45,393 bases of DNA, from the IMG/VR virus record IMGVR_UViG_3300047440_000359, positions 1 to 45,393 of that record, one strand, 5' to 3'. Position numbers and translations under genes: made by a program. Every line of letters starts with the position of its first letter. Positions within the stretch are counted from its first letter, which is position 1. The notes under the pieces were generated by a model that saw only the letters and a list, made by a program, of their open reading frames with translations, ran no database searches and was not told where the DNA came from. The stretch comes from a virus. This document shows positions 16,380 through 24,094 of the stretch, piece after piece.

Positions 16380-17006
16380 CTAGCGGCCATGCTCCTCGCC
16401 AAACAGGTCCGTGATCAGGTCGGCCACCTCGCGTGCCGCCTCCGGGTGACGGCGCAGGATGGCGAGCAGGCGCGACCTGAAGCGCTGCCAGGCCGGGTGG
16501 TTTCTCACCATGCGGTTCTCGCTGTTCTCGGCGTCGAGCTGGTAGCGGGCCTTGTCGCGTAGCGCCTTACGGAACGCGTCGTTGAGCTGGAGCTTTTCGC
16601 GGGCGAGGATGTCGTCCCGCTTCATCTGCGCCCTGAGCCAGGCGAGCTGTGTCAGGCAGTCGTCGAGCACCGAGGGCTCGCCGCCCGATGCGTTATCGTC
16701 GGGCTCAGGCTCGAGGCGGACCTGCTTACGCGACGTACGCTCCTCGGTGACCGGTGGGAGCGCACCGCGCGGCACACGCTCCCAGCTGGCGACGGGGATC
16801 GCGTACAGCTCGGCCAGGCGCTCGCGCTGCGTGTCGCTCGGGATGTTCGCGCCGACGCGCCAGTTGCTCACCACCTGCTTGATGACGCCGAGCTCGCGCG
16901 CGATCACGCCGGCCGCCGTCGCGTGCTCGCAAAGCAGCCGCTGTCCCTCGCTCCGGTACACGGGCGGCGCGGGCGGCGTTGCAGTGAGAACGGCTTTACT
17001 GCGCAT
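16380..17006 (-). CDS. Terminase small subunit candidate (HTH N-terminus)
   Basis: The 208-residue protein ends right where TerL begins. About residues 25-75 form an HTH domain (GVIARELGVIKQVVSNWRVG, then ELYAIPVASWE). The middle is a charged linker and the last 90 residues are helical (LQLNDAFRKALRDKARYQ), as expected for an oligomerisation region of TerS. TerS recognises the packaging site and loads TerL. No Shine-Dalgarno is seen near the ATG at 17006. The call rests on position and domain layout; some Mu-like phages carry similar gp27/gp26-like proteins here. Confidence 0.75.
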   Translation of the reverse strand: MRSKAVLTATPPAPPVYRSEGQRLLCEHATAAGVIARELGVIKQVVSNWRVGANIPSDTQRERLAELYAIPVASWERVPRGALPPVTEERTSRKQVRLEPEPDDNASGGEPSVLDDCLTQLAWLRAQMKRDDILAREKLQLNDAFRKALRDKARYQLDAENSENRMVRNHPAWQRFRSRLLAILRRHPEAAREVADLITDLFGEEHGR

Positions 17007-17121
17007 TGTTTAGTCCAGCGACGATTTTACTGTCAGAAAACCCTTGTCAGACTCTTGACGCCCCCCGGCCTTGGGACCCCCAGCACTGTTGGAGGGGGGA
17101 TCGCCTCTTGCTCGGGCGCTC
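17007..17121. promoter_or_regulatory. Spacer upstream of terminase: possible late promoter and repeats
   Basis: This 115-base gap is one of the longest non-coding stretches of the minus-strand block. On the minus strand it holds a TAAAAT -10-like hexamer (17029-17024) with CTGACA (17050-17045) 15 bases upstream. The heptamer TGTCAGA occurs twice on the plus strand (17031-17037 and 17045-17051). A G/C-rich imperfect hairpin (CCCCCA...TGGAGGGGG) lies at about 17079-17101 without a T-run. It may be a late promoter, a terminase-binding site, or both. Confidence 0.3.
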
Positions 17122-17334
17122 TCACGACGGGCCGACCTCCATCGCCACGGCAGCAGCGTCCAGCCCCAGAGCTACAGCCCGCCGTAGCTTGGCGAGGGCA
17201 TCGCCAACGGCTCGCAACTCATCGGCGCTCGCCCGTCCCGATCGCACACGCTCGATCATCTCCGACGTTGGCAAGGTCGCGTCCATGCGCTTGAGCACGT
17301 ACACGATGCTGCCGAGCAGTCTCACGGACGTCAT
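17122..17334 (-). CDS. Small hypothetical protein
   Basis: The 70-residue protein (start MTSVRLLGSIVYVLKRMD) overlaps the stop of the gene upstream by ATGA and shares the strand of the operon. Residues 20-70 are helical with Ala/Leu/Arg heptad-like spacing. I do not recognise it. Its place just before the terminase block suggests an early-to-late boundary gene. Confidence 0.6.
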   Translation of the reverse strand: MTSVRLLGSIVYVLKRMDATLPTSEMIERVRSGRASADELRAVGDALAKLRRAVALGLDAAAVAMEVGPS

Positions 17335-17828
17335 GGCTTGCCCAGCCTTTGGCTACGCTCGCGCTCGTGCCTAAACTTCTCCTGTGCGGCCTCCCTGTCG
17401 CAGCCGGGACACCAGGTATGAGGCGCGTGCCCGTGCCAGGCCTCGAAAGCTCGCCTGAAGGTTTGCATGACGAAAGGAACAACCTCGTTGGCCCACTGCA
17501 CTTGAACGAGCGGCGCTAGTGCGATGCGCAGCGCCATCAGGTCAGAGCGCGTTTTGACAGCGATCCACTCGCACCGGTTCACGCCCTCGAATTTGACGAT
17601 GGCGTACCAAACGCCCGGCGCTTTCTCTGAGCGATAGTGAATGACCACCTGCCCTTGGATTTGGGGACCGTCCTCTTCTTCTGCGAGTGTCGCCACTCCC
17701 AGCGCGGCAAGCCAGCTAGCCTCATACATGCCCTTTGCCCACTCCACACACGGGGCTTCTTCGAAGCCACCCGCCACGCTGTACTGCACGATCGTGTTGA
17801 ACTCGTCGCTTGTACTTTCATCAGACAT
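17331..17828 (-). CDS. Hypothetical protein with C-terminal Cys pair
   Basis: The 165-residue protein (start MSDESTSDEFNTIVQYSVAG) has mixed composition and a C-terminal HTWCPGCDREAAQEKF element, a CxxC knuckle preceded by His residues that might bind zinc. A central beta-type segment QIQGQVVIHYRSEKAPGVWY is followed by a helix. No family recognised. It is coupled to the next small gene by ATGA. Local G+C is a little lower than in neighbours. Confidence 0.7.
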   Translation of the reverse strand: MSDESTSDEFNTIVQYSVAGGFEEAPCVEWAKGMYEASWLAALGVATLAEEEDGPQIQGQVVIHYRSEKAPGVWYAIVKFEGVNRCEWIAVKTRSDLMALRIALAPLVQVQWANEVVPFVMQTFRRAFEAWHGHAPHTWCPGCDREAAQEKFRHERERSQRLGKP

Positions 17829-17844
17829 CAGCTGCCCCCCGGTT

Positions 17845-18486
17845 TCATTTCACAGCCCCCGGCATGCTGCGCAACCACGCCCTCCGCTCGACCGCGTCGT
17901 CGATCTGTTTGACTAGATCATCGATCTCGAGCGCGACGAGCGCGCGAGCGTCGTCGTACGTCTTGCGTGCGCGCACTAAATCAGCCTCGAGCTGTTCGAT
18001 CCGGCGGCGGCTCATGTTGCTGCATTCGTCGAGCTTCTCGTGCAACCCAGCGCTGCGCGCTTGTAGTGTTTGGATGTCGCGCTCGATGGCATCGAGCATG
18101 CTCTGCCCCATCTCGCTAAACGCTCGGTAGTCAACTTGCGACGGCGGCGCCGCGCTCGGCGCCACGAGGCTAACGTTGCTCGCCAACGCGATCGGTTTCG
18201 GCCGGCTCATCGGTTCGTCTTTCTTTTCCACCATGAGGGAAGCGAAACGCAGCACCCGAGGCCTCTCGGGTGGCCCGTCAGCGCGCGTGGCTTTCACGGT
18301 GCCACCATCAACTGAATGCACACGCAACTTGTTGTACTTCGTCGTCTCCGGCGACGGGTGGACGACCTCGTACACGAAGTCGCCGGATTCCAGCAGACTC
18401 CCCTCGTGCTGCGTCACCCTGATCAGTCGCGCAGAAAAGTCTTCGCCGCCTGATGCCATCGGCTGCCCTGATGATCGGCTTTGCAT
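17845..18486 (-). CDS. Hypothetical coiled-coil protein
   Basis: The ATG at 18486 is chosen because GGGAGG lies about seven bases upstream; an ATG 13 codons earlier lacks one. The 213-residue protein has a small beta-rich N-terminal part (LLESGDFVYEVVHPSPET) and a long coiled coil over about residues 120-205 (IERDIQTLQARSAGLHEKLD, MSRRRIEQLEADLVRARKTY). The function is unknown. The ribosome site suggests good expression within the early operon. Confidence 0.75.
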   Translation of the reverse strand: MQSRSSGQPMASGGEDFSARLIRVTQHEGSLLESGDFVYEVVHPSPETTKYNKLRVHSVDGGTVKATRADGPPERPRVLRFASLMVEKKDEPMSRPKPIALASNVSLVAPSAAPPSQVDYRAFSEMGQSMLDAIERDIQTLQARSAGLHEKLDECSNMSRRRIEQLEADLVRARKTYDDARALVALEIDDLVKQIDDAVERRAWLRSMPGAVK

Positions 18487-18506
18487 CGCTCGTACCTCCC
18501 TTATCC

Positions 18507-18884
18507 TCACCACTCCCCGAGCCACCCACGAACCACGTACGCCACCCGCACAAACAGCGACCGCCGCCTCAACTCATGCATCACCGGCGTATGCGGCTCT
18601 CCAAGTCGCCTCACCCCCGAGTCCTCAGGCGAGCGCACGCGCGCCACATGCCGCTCGAGCAGCCGCCCATGCGCCGGACAGCTCAGACACAAGACACCCA
18701 GCCAGCCCTCGAGCTGGTCGGGCTTCCACATGCGCCCACGCCTGCTCACGGCTGCGCGCGCTGCACAGGTGCACTGGTAGACAAGCCGCGCCTCGATGCT
18801 GCCGGGGATGGAGGCCGCGGCCACGAAGGCGAGGCTTTCGCGGGCGGTGGGCGACTCGATGCGGGGGCGGGCGGTCATGATCAA
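18507..18884 (-). CDS. Small Cys-containing hypothetical protein
   Basis: The 125-residue protein contains LVYQCTCAARAAV and GVLCLSCPAHGR, two CxC/CxxC pairs about 30 residues apart, a likely zinc-binding module. The C-terminus is Arg-rich and ends VRGWLGEW. Its first codons overlap the stop of the next gene upstream by ATGA. Role unknown; small zinc proteins are common in phage early operons. Confidence 0.6.
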   Translation of the reverse strand: MIMTARPRIESPTARESLAFVAAASIPGSIEARLVYQCTCAARAAVSRRGRMWKPDQLEGWLGVLCLSCPAHGRLLERHVARVRSPEDSGVRRLGEPHTPVMHELRRRSLFVRVAYVVRGWLGEW

Positions 18885-19084
18885 CCCGCGGGCTCAGTCG
18901 CCGGCGGGCTCTCGGGCGCGTCCTCGTCAGGCTCATCGCCGTCGTCGGCCTCCAGCACAAACTTCTCGAGCTCGCCTTCGATGCGCCGTGCCGCTTGGAG
19001 CAGAAAGCCCGGATCTCCCTTCGCCTCGTCGGTCGGGCCTGGCACGTTGTTGACCGGGTCGGTGTGATTGACAGCTTCTTTCAT
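18881..19084 (-). CDS. Small acidic hypothetical protein
   Basis: The 67-residue protein starts at the ATG of 19084, which overlaps the TGA of the gene before it. It has a helix (AARRIEGELEKFVLE) and then a strongly acidic, Pro-rich tail (DDGDEPDEDAPESPPATEP). No family recognised. Acidic small proteins can mimic DNA, but nothing here shows that. Confidence 0.6.
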   Translation of the reverse strand: MKEAVNHTDPVNNVPGPTDEAKGDPGFLLQAARRIEGELEKFVLEADDGDEPDEDAPESPPATEPAG

Positions 19085-19263
19085 GGCTCTTCCCCTCGCT
19101 TCCCGGTGAACTCGACGTGCAACACGACGAAGGGCACCGGGCAGACGTAGATGTGAAACGAGTCCCTTCCGCAAAAGCGGCGCTTGTCCCAGAACAACCC
19201 GACCCACGCATCACGCGGCTCGAGCTTGAGAGCAGCGCGCGTAAACTTCATCGGCCAGCTCAC
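19081..19263 (-). CDS. Small hypothetical protein
   Basis: The best start is the GTG at 19263-19261, overlapping the TGA of the membrane gene as GTGA (60 residues); an ATG at 19251 is also possible (56 residues). The core DAWVGLFWDKRRFCGRDSFH is followed by IYVCPVPFVVLHVEF, a short beta-hairpin-like unit with two Cys. I have only positional evidence for it being a phage accessory gene. Confidence 0.65.
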   Translation of the reverse strand: MSWPMKFTRAALKLEPRDAWVGLFWDKRRFCGRDSFHIYVCPVPFVVLHVEFTGKRGEEP

Positions 19264-19412
19264 AGCACCCCCAGCAGCACCAGCACCAACAGCACCAACA
19301 GCACGGTGCCGAGTGAGCCGCTGTACATCAGCGACAAGCCGCCCGCGAAGTGCGCGAGGACGACGAGCACCAGCAAGACGATCAGGATGTAGCGGGCGTT
19401 GGGGTTGGTCAT
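19260..19412 (-). CDS. Small two-helix membrane protein
   Basis: This 50-residue protein starts at the ATG of 19412 (ATGA overlap with the upstream stop) and ends in TGA at 19260. It has two hydrophobic segments, residues 8-22 (YILIVLLVLVVLAHF) and 36-50 (TVLLVLLVLVLLGVL), joined by a short Gly/Ser turn, and almost nothing else. It would insert in the inner membrane. It might be an early membrane protein, for example in superinfection exclusion, or an accessory holin; the place argues against a lysis role. Confidence 0.7.
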   Translation of the reverse strand: MTNPNARYILIVLLVLVVLAHFAGGLSLMYSGSLGTVLLVLLVLVLLGVL

Positions 19413-19807
19413 TCGGCCGCCTCCCGCTCCGCCCCACCACCCAGCCTCTGGATCTCGCCCCGCAGCCTGACGATCTCCCGCTCAACACGCCCAAGCTGCC
19501 TGACCTTGCGTGCAAGCGCTTCCTCGAACTCCGCCCGCTGCCGCTGCTCGCGCTCCTGAACCTGACTCGGCGCATGGATGTGACAGCGCCGGCCCTGGAT
19601 GTGCACCGGGTTTTGACAGTGCGGCGCGCCGTCCGAGCGCTGCCACCCGCAGACAAAGCGCCCGCTTGCGAGGCGACCCGGCAGCTCGTCGTGCTCCCGA
19701 CAGCGCCCGCCGTAGCGCAGATGGCCGCGCGAGTAGCAACGCACCGTCTGACTGAACCGGTCGACGTACAGCATTCCGCAGATCACTCCGTACGATGCTC
19801 CGCCCAT
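19409..19807 (-). CDS. Cys-rich protein with C-terminal coiled coil
   Basis: The 132-residue protein has six Cys residues in its first 75 residues (around 10, 24, 36, 53, 63 and 74) with nearby His, suggesting a zinc domain. Residues about 80-125 form a charged coiled coil (EREQRQRAEFEEALARKVRQ). It lies just downstream of the RuvC-like gene. No family recognised; a DNA-associated role is an inference from its position. Confidence 0.65.
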   Translation of the reverse strand: MGGASYGVICGMLYVDRFSQTVRCYSRGHLRYGGRCREHDELPGRLASGRFVCGWQRSDGAPHCQNPVHIQGRRCHIHAPSQVQEREQRQRAEFEEALARKVRQLGRVEREIVRLRGEIQRLGGGAEREAAE

Positions 19808-19810
19808 GGT

Positions 19811-20539
19811 CTAGACCCTCGCCTTCTTCCTGCCGCGCCCCTTGGGCAGCACCTTTTGCACCTCGCCGGCGTACACACCCCAGCGGCCGATGAGCACTGC
19901 CGGCGCGCTCTCGTCGCCGAGATCGGGCAGTTGCTGGGCGCCGAGCTGATCGAGCACGACCAGCTCGGCGACGAACCGCTCCTCGAGCCGCACCTTCTCG
20001 CGCTTGGCCGAGGCGAACCCCTTGGGCAGCTGCCGGGCGCGCCAGGTCGGTGGGTAGACGCGCACGGTCCGCCAACGTGGAACACGGAGCCTCTTGGCGA
20101 GCTCGCGCCACATCTTGTCGGCAGTGCCGATGCCCGTCTGGTTTTGGTACTTCACCCGGAACGGGCGCTCGACCACCAGCACGTGCGGGCCCTCAAGGGC
20201 GACGAAGCGCTCGAGCACGGCGGTCGGCGCGGTGCTGAAGACGTCGACCTCGCCGAACTCCACCAGCCGGCCGCGCTGCCAGATGGAGAACCCACTCAAC
20301 TCGCCGGGGTCGATGCCCAGCACCGCGCACTCGAGGGCGACGGGGGAGGGCGCCAGCTTCTCGCGCTTCTTCTTCTTGGCGCGCGTTGCAGGTGCTGCAA
20401 GCGTTGCAGCCGCTCCGAGCGTTGGAGGCGTTGCGGGTGTTGCAGCGATGCCCAGCTCGGTGCGCGGCTCGCAGAACGGCAGCCTCGAGGCGAAGCCCCA
20501 GTCGAACGTGACCTGCGCCGGGTTCGCGAAGCGCCTCAT
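19811..20539 (-). CDS. RuvC-like Holliday junction resolvase
   Basis: The ATG at 20539 overlaps the stop of the upstream gene. The 242-residue protein has an RNase H-like core: AVLGIDPGELSGFSIW with Asp77, VLVVERPF with Glu124, and DLGDESAPAVLIG with Asp209/Glu210. An Ala/Thr-rich basic linker (about residues 30-65, containing RAKKKKREK) precedes the core and is not usual in RuvC. Such phage enzymes cut branched DNA made during replication and recombination before packaging. It sits next to the primase-helicase and before the late genes, which fits. Confidence 0.82.
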   Translation of the reverse strand: MRRFANPAQVTFDWGFASRLPFCEPRTELGIAATPATPPTLGAAATLAAPATRAKKKKREKLAPSPVALECAVLGIDPGELSGFSIWQRGRLVEFGEVDVFSTAPTAVLERFVALEGPHVLVVERPFRVKYQNQTGIGTADKMWRELAKRLRVPRWRTVRVYPPTWRARQLPKGFASAKREKVRLEERFVAELVVLDQLGAQQLPDLGDESAPAVLIGRWGVYAGEVQKVLPKGRGRKKARV

Positions 20540-21159
20540 GCGGCCTCCGTCGCCGGCAGCTCGACGTCGGCGATCTCGGCGCCGAGCGCATCGAACAGGT
20601 CGCCGAAGGTGATCGCGGGTTGCAGGCCTGCTTGCACGGTGGGTGCCTCGAGTGCGCCCGCGAACTCGGGCGTGAGCCGCCAGTCGCCGCGCTGCTTGGC
20701 CAACAGCCACAGGTCGAGGTCGCGCGGGGAGGCTCGGCCCTGCTCGACCACCAGAGCGGCGACTTCGAGCTCGCGCAGCACGAAAGCGGGGTGCCCCTCC
20801 CGAACGGCACGCTGGTAACCCTCCCTCGAGGTCGAGCAGACGCAGCGCTGGTCGCCGCGCATGAACGTGACGATGAACGGGACGGGCAAGCCGACCACCT
20901 GCCCTACGGCGAGCGTCAGGAGCTCGCGTGCCGCCCTCGAGGGAGCGCGGACGATGTCTCGGAGCGCTCGGTACGTCAGCAGCCCCTCGCGGCCCTCGTG
21001 CACGCCACAGAACGCGCTCAGGCGGTCGCACAGCGCTTCGGGCACGTGTTCGGCGGTAACGAGCAGGCGACCACCGTCATGTAACGACAGCGTCACACCC
21101 TCGTCGGTGCACCAATCGAACAGCGCGAGAGCCTCGGCGTGGACACTCAGAGCAGCCAT
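20536..21159 (-). CDS. Hypothetical protein with TubC-N-like docking domain
   Basis: The 207-residue protein opens with ALALFDWCTDEGVTLSLHDG and EALCDRLSAFCGVHEG, resembling the small TubC N-terminal docking fold often placed at the start of phage primase/helicase-type proteins or next to them. The rest is mostly helical and unassigned. Its start overlaps the end of the primase-helicase gene by 13 bases, so I infer a partner of that enzyme. The domain call is from memory of the pattern. Confidence 0.65.
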   Translation of the reverse strand: MAALSVHAEALALFDWCTDEGVTLSLHDGGRLLVTAEHVPEALCDRLSAFCGVHEGREGLLTYRALRDIVRAPSRAARELLTLAVGQVVGLPVPFIVTFMRGDQRCVCSTSREGYQRAVREGHPAFVLRELEVAALVVEQGRASPRDLDLWLLAKQRGDWRLTPEFAGALEAPTVQAGLQPAITFGDLFDALGAEIADVELPATEAA

Positions 21160-23624
21160 TTGTGCCCCCGACCACCGCCATTTGGCTTGTTTTCCTCTTC
21201 TTTTTCTTCTTTCTCCCCACAGTCCCCACTAAAGTCCCCACAGTTAGATCGGTGATCTGACTGTTCATTGCCTGGTCTGTGGGGACCGTGGGGACTGTGG
21301 GGACTAGGGTAAATAGCGCTAGCGGGAGGACCATTGATCGTCGCGCCCGCACATGTGGGAAATACTTTGAAACTCCCCACGGCCCCCACGGTCCCCACAG
21401 CCGGCTCTCCATGTACCTTCGGCCGGCGCCCCCATGCTCGCTCCGCACGCTCCATCGAGCGCTCTAGGTCGGTCACCAGCCGGACGTAGCGCCAGCCGTC
21501 GACGAACCGGTGGTCGACTCGGATGTTGACCTCGAGGATCGTCTCGTCAAAGCCGAGCTCGCGCACCCGTTCGCGCAGCGCTGCCGAAAAGCGCCGGGCC
21601 CCGAGCGGTTGGTGCCCATCGTCCTTGCACCACTCCTCGTACGCCTTGCGCAGTTCCTTGCGAGCGCAGCGCGTATCTTCCTCAAAGACACAGTGTCGCT
21701 CGAAGAACTCGCCGGCCGGATCCATCTCGGCCCGATAGTCCGCGGTCGACTCGACCACCGAGAGGGGGATGCGCAGGCCGCCCTCGAGCCAGGCCCGCAC
21801 GCCGCGCACGGCCCAGGCCAGCACCGCCGTGCGGAGCTCGGGCTCGCTACTGAGCGCATCACGGAAGCCCTGCTCGGGGTTGTCGACAGGCCGGGTGAAC
21901 GGGACGCGCACCATGCGCCGCCACATGCCGGCGTCGTCGCTCCGGATGGTGGGCGGGTCGTTGGCGACGAGCCAGAGCTTGAAGGTCGGCCGGAGCTCGA
22001 GCGGCTTCGAGTGCAGGTCGCGCACCGTGATGACGTCGCCGCCGGTGATCGTCTTGACCAGCCCTTCGGCCAGCTTCGCGCCCGCGTCGATCTCCTTGCA
22101 GACACAGATGCGTGCGCCCGCCAGCCGCACGAGGTCAGGACGCGGCCGATCACCTCCGCCTTGGTGCGGGGACGCCATGAACGTAGACATGTCCGCCGAG
22201 CGTGCATACTCGCCGAGCGCGGCCTCGATGGCGCCCACGAAGGTGCTCTTGCCGCGACCTGGTGGCCCGAAGATGAAGAACAGTTTGTCCTCGCGTGTGT
22301 CGCCAGTGAGCGAGTAGCCGACTGCGCGAGCGAGAAAGTCCGCAACCTCGGCGCTGCCGTCGGTAACGTGCTCGAGAAACATGTCCCACCGCTCGTGTCG
22401 GGCCTCGGGGTCGAAGTGCACTGGCGCGAGCTTGGTGATGAAGCGGCTGCGCTCGTGCTCGAGCAACTGGCCCGTGCGCAAGTCGACCGTGCCGTTCTCG
22501 CAGTTGAGCAGCCACGGGTCTGCGTCGAAGCGCTCGAGGCTGACCGCGAGCGAGCGCAGCGCGCCGGCAAGCTTGACGATGGCGACGATGCGGCCCTGGC
22601 CTTCGGAACGTCGAGCGTGCGCCCGCATGGCGTTGCGCGCATCCTCGTCTCCCACGGCATCCGCCTCCCCGTAGATGCTGCGCACTGTCGCCATCGCCCG
22701 ACGCACGACGATCTGTGTGTGGTCACGCTCCCAGCGCTTGCCGGTCCACGCGTACCAGGTCGACGTCTGCTCGCAGTAGCGCAACTCTTCGCCGTGCTGG
22801 CGCGCGAGGCGCTCGGCGTTCGCAAGATCTGTCAGCTCCGTGGCCGGCGCAGGCGCACCGGAGACGCGCGTCTCCTTGGCGACCTCGCCATGCTTTTTGG
22901 CGTCCGCCACCAGCGCACCGAGCTCGGACAGCTCATGCCGAGCGAGAAAGTCGTCGAGCTTCGGCGCATCCTCGGGGAAGCGCACGACGAACACGCGTGC
23001 CCCGGCGCCCATCAGCGCACGGCCGAGAGCCAACTCCTGGTCACGCACCAGCCTGTTGGTAAGCGCATCGCGATCGAACGCGATCATGATGTCGCGTCCC
23101 TCGAGTGCGACATGCGCGAAGTCAGGATGGAGCGTCTTTTGACCCTTCTCGTGCCACTGGTTCACGCCACTGACTGCGAGGCACACAAGGCCGTGGCTCT
23201 CCGCTGAGAGACACTTCTTTTCGCCCTCGGTGAGCCAGAGCGGGATCGTGGTGTCTTTGAGCGCGCGTCCTTCAAGTAGGGACGGCCCAAAGTACAGGTG
23301 CACGGGCGAGCCCTTGGCTTCGACGTATTTCTGCAGCGCAACTGAGCCGTCCTCCCGCGCGTTCTCGAACGGCTTGAAGGGCTTGCCGCGGTACCGCACC
23401 GGATCGCGATGGAATGGGAGATAGTAAGGGTAGACGATAACGGGAAGGTGTCCCTCCCAGTACTTAGGGGCGCGTCCGAGGAGCTTTGCCGCCGCGCGAG
23501 CGTCATCTAGGCTGTAAAGCCGCGCAGACAGCAGCACGTGGGGCGAGATCGCAGAGCCTTTGGTGAGCTCCGCGACCTGCTCGCTGGTCAGTGCCAGCTC
23601 GTTGTCGGACGACGCTTCGGGCAC
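21147..23624 (-). CDS. Primase-helicase (Toprim/DUF3854 plus D5-type SF3 helicase)
   Basis: The 825-residue protein (GTG start directly after the upstream TGA) has a Toprim-like primase region (Glu133 in TEGEKKC; Asp184/Asp186 in IAFDRD), a D5-type N-terminal region (about 270-440) and an SF3 helicase: Walker A FGPPGRGKST (452-461), the acidic KEIDAG segment (510-515), sensor Asn555 in VANDPP, and MWRRMVRVPF. It should prime and unwind at the phage origin. Residues from about 743 to the end are odd: VGTVGAVGS, SPHSPHGPH and CGDFSGDCGE repeats coded by DNA units described under the repeat at 21215-21398. No DNA polymerase is encoded, so host polymerase is probably recruited. Confidence 0.9.
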   Translation of the reverse strand: MPEASSDNELALTSEQVAELTKGSAISPHVLLSARLYSLDDARAAAKLLGRAPKYWEGHLPVIVYPYYLPFHRDPVRYRGKPFKPFENAREDGSVALQKYVEAKGSPVHLYFGPSLLEGRALKDTTIPLWLTEGEKKCLSAESHGLVCLAVSGVNQWHEKGQKTLHPDFAHVALEGRDIMIAFDRDALTNRLVRDQELALGRALMGAGARVFVVRFPEDAPKLDDFLARHELSELGALVADAKKHGEVAKETRVSGAPAPATELTDLANAERLARQHGEELRYCEQTSTWYAWTGKRWERDHTQIVVRRAMATVRSIYGEADAVGDEDARNAMRAHARRSEGQGRIVAIVKLAGALRSLAVSLERFDADPWLLNCENGTVDLRTGQLLEHERSRFITKLAPVHFDPEARHERWDMFLEHVTDGSAEVADFLARAVGYSLTGDTREDKLFFIFGPPGRGKSTFVGAIEAALGEYARSADMSTFMASPHQGGGDRPRPDLVRLAGARICVCKEIDAGAKLAEGLVKTITGGDVITVRDLHSKPLELRPTFKLWLVANDPPTIRSDDAGMWRRMVRVPFTRPVDNPEQGFRDALSSEPELRTAVLAWAVRGVRAWLEGGLRIPLSVVESTADYRAEMDPAGEFFERHCVFEEDTRCARKELRKAYEEWCKDDGHQPLGARRFSAALRERVRELGFDETILEVNIRVDHRFVDGWRYVRLVTDLERSMERAERAWGRRPKVHGEPAVGTVGAVGSFKVFPTCAGATINGPPASAIYPSPHSPHGPHRPGNEQSDHRSNCGDFSGDCGEKEEKEEENKPNGGGRGHKWLL
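21215..21398. repeat. Iteron-like clusters of CCCCAC/GTGGGG units inside the primase-helicase gene
   Basis: Three clusters of three units each are seen: CCCCAC at 21215, 21224 and 21236; GTGGGGAC at 21279, 21288 and 21297; CCCCAC at 21375, 21384 and 21393. Within clusters, units start nine bases apart except for one 12-base step. The middle cluster is inverted relative to the outer two, so large hairpins are possible. A+T-richer DNA lies between the clusters. The same unit is translated in different registers, so the DNA is what is kept. Helicase-embedded origins of replication have this look; this is inference. Confidence 0.7.
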
Positions 23625-24083
23625 TCAGTGCGTCTCGTCGGCTGGTTCGCCTTCAGGCGGCGCTTTGATTTCGCGTACAAATCCGTGCGTGACCTTGGTC
23701 TTACTCCTGCGTGGCTGCGCCGACGTCGTACGTGGTGCATCGCCGAGCTCGAGCGCGGACTGGCGCTCCGCGGGGTGCATCGGGCGGTTGCTCACCACCG
23801 CGCCGGTGTCGAGGCGAACGAGGTCGACCATCATGTCTTGGTAGCGAGGCTTCTCGATGCACTCGACGGGTCGCAGCTCCTCGCCGGAGCGAATCTCCTC
23901 GGCAAGCTGTGTGACCTCGGTCTTCTTCTGCTTGATGCTCGCGTTGAAGCTCGAGGTCGTAGACTTTTTGGCCTCCTCGAGCTGTCCGATCTCGCCGTGC
24001 TTGGCGGCCATCTGATCGCACTTGAGCATCTTTTCGTGTGGACTGAGCCTGCACGGCAACTTCTCGACGCTGGTAGTCTGCAT
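23625..24083 (-). CDS. Hypothetical early protein
   Basis: The start is the ATG at 24083 with AAGGA upstream. The 152-residue protein has a helical N-terminal half (KCDQMAAKHGEIGQLEEAKK, then TEVTQLAEEIRSGEEL) that looks coiled-coil, followed by CIEKPRYQDMMVDLVRLDTG and a basic C-terminal region (QPRRSKTKV). Its TGA abuts the GTG of the primase-helicase. I recall similar unnamed proteins in other temperate phages but cannot name a family. Confidence 0.7.
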   Translation of the reverse strand: MQTTSVEKLPCRLSPHEKMLKCDQMAAKHGEIGQLEEAKKSTTSSFNASIKQKKTEVTQLAEEIRSGEELRPVECIEKPRYQDMMVDLVRLDTGAVVSNRPMHPAERQSALELGDAPRTTSAQPRRSKTKVTHGFVREIKAPPEGEPADETH

Positions 24084-24094
24084 GTCGTTGTTCC

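Noticed and set aside
19184-20818. Long plus-strand frame across the RuvC-like region
   Set aside because: Antisense shadow; the RuvC-like active-site motifs are on the other strand.
21215-21398. CRISPR array
   Set aside because: The units are only about nine bases apart, without spacers, and lie within a coding frame; iteron-like repeats explain them better.
21510-23207. Long plus-strand frame across the primase-helicase
   Set aside because: Antisense shadow of a gene with clear Walker and Toprim motifs.
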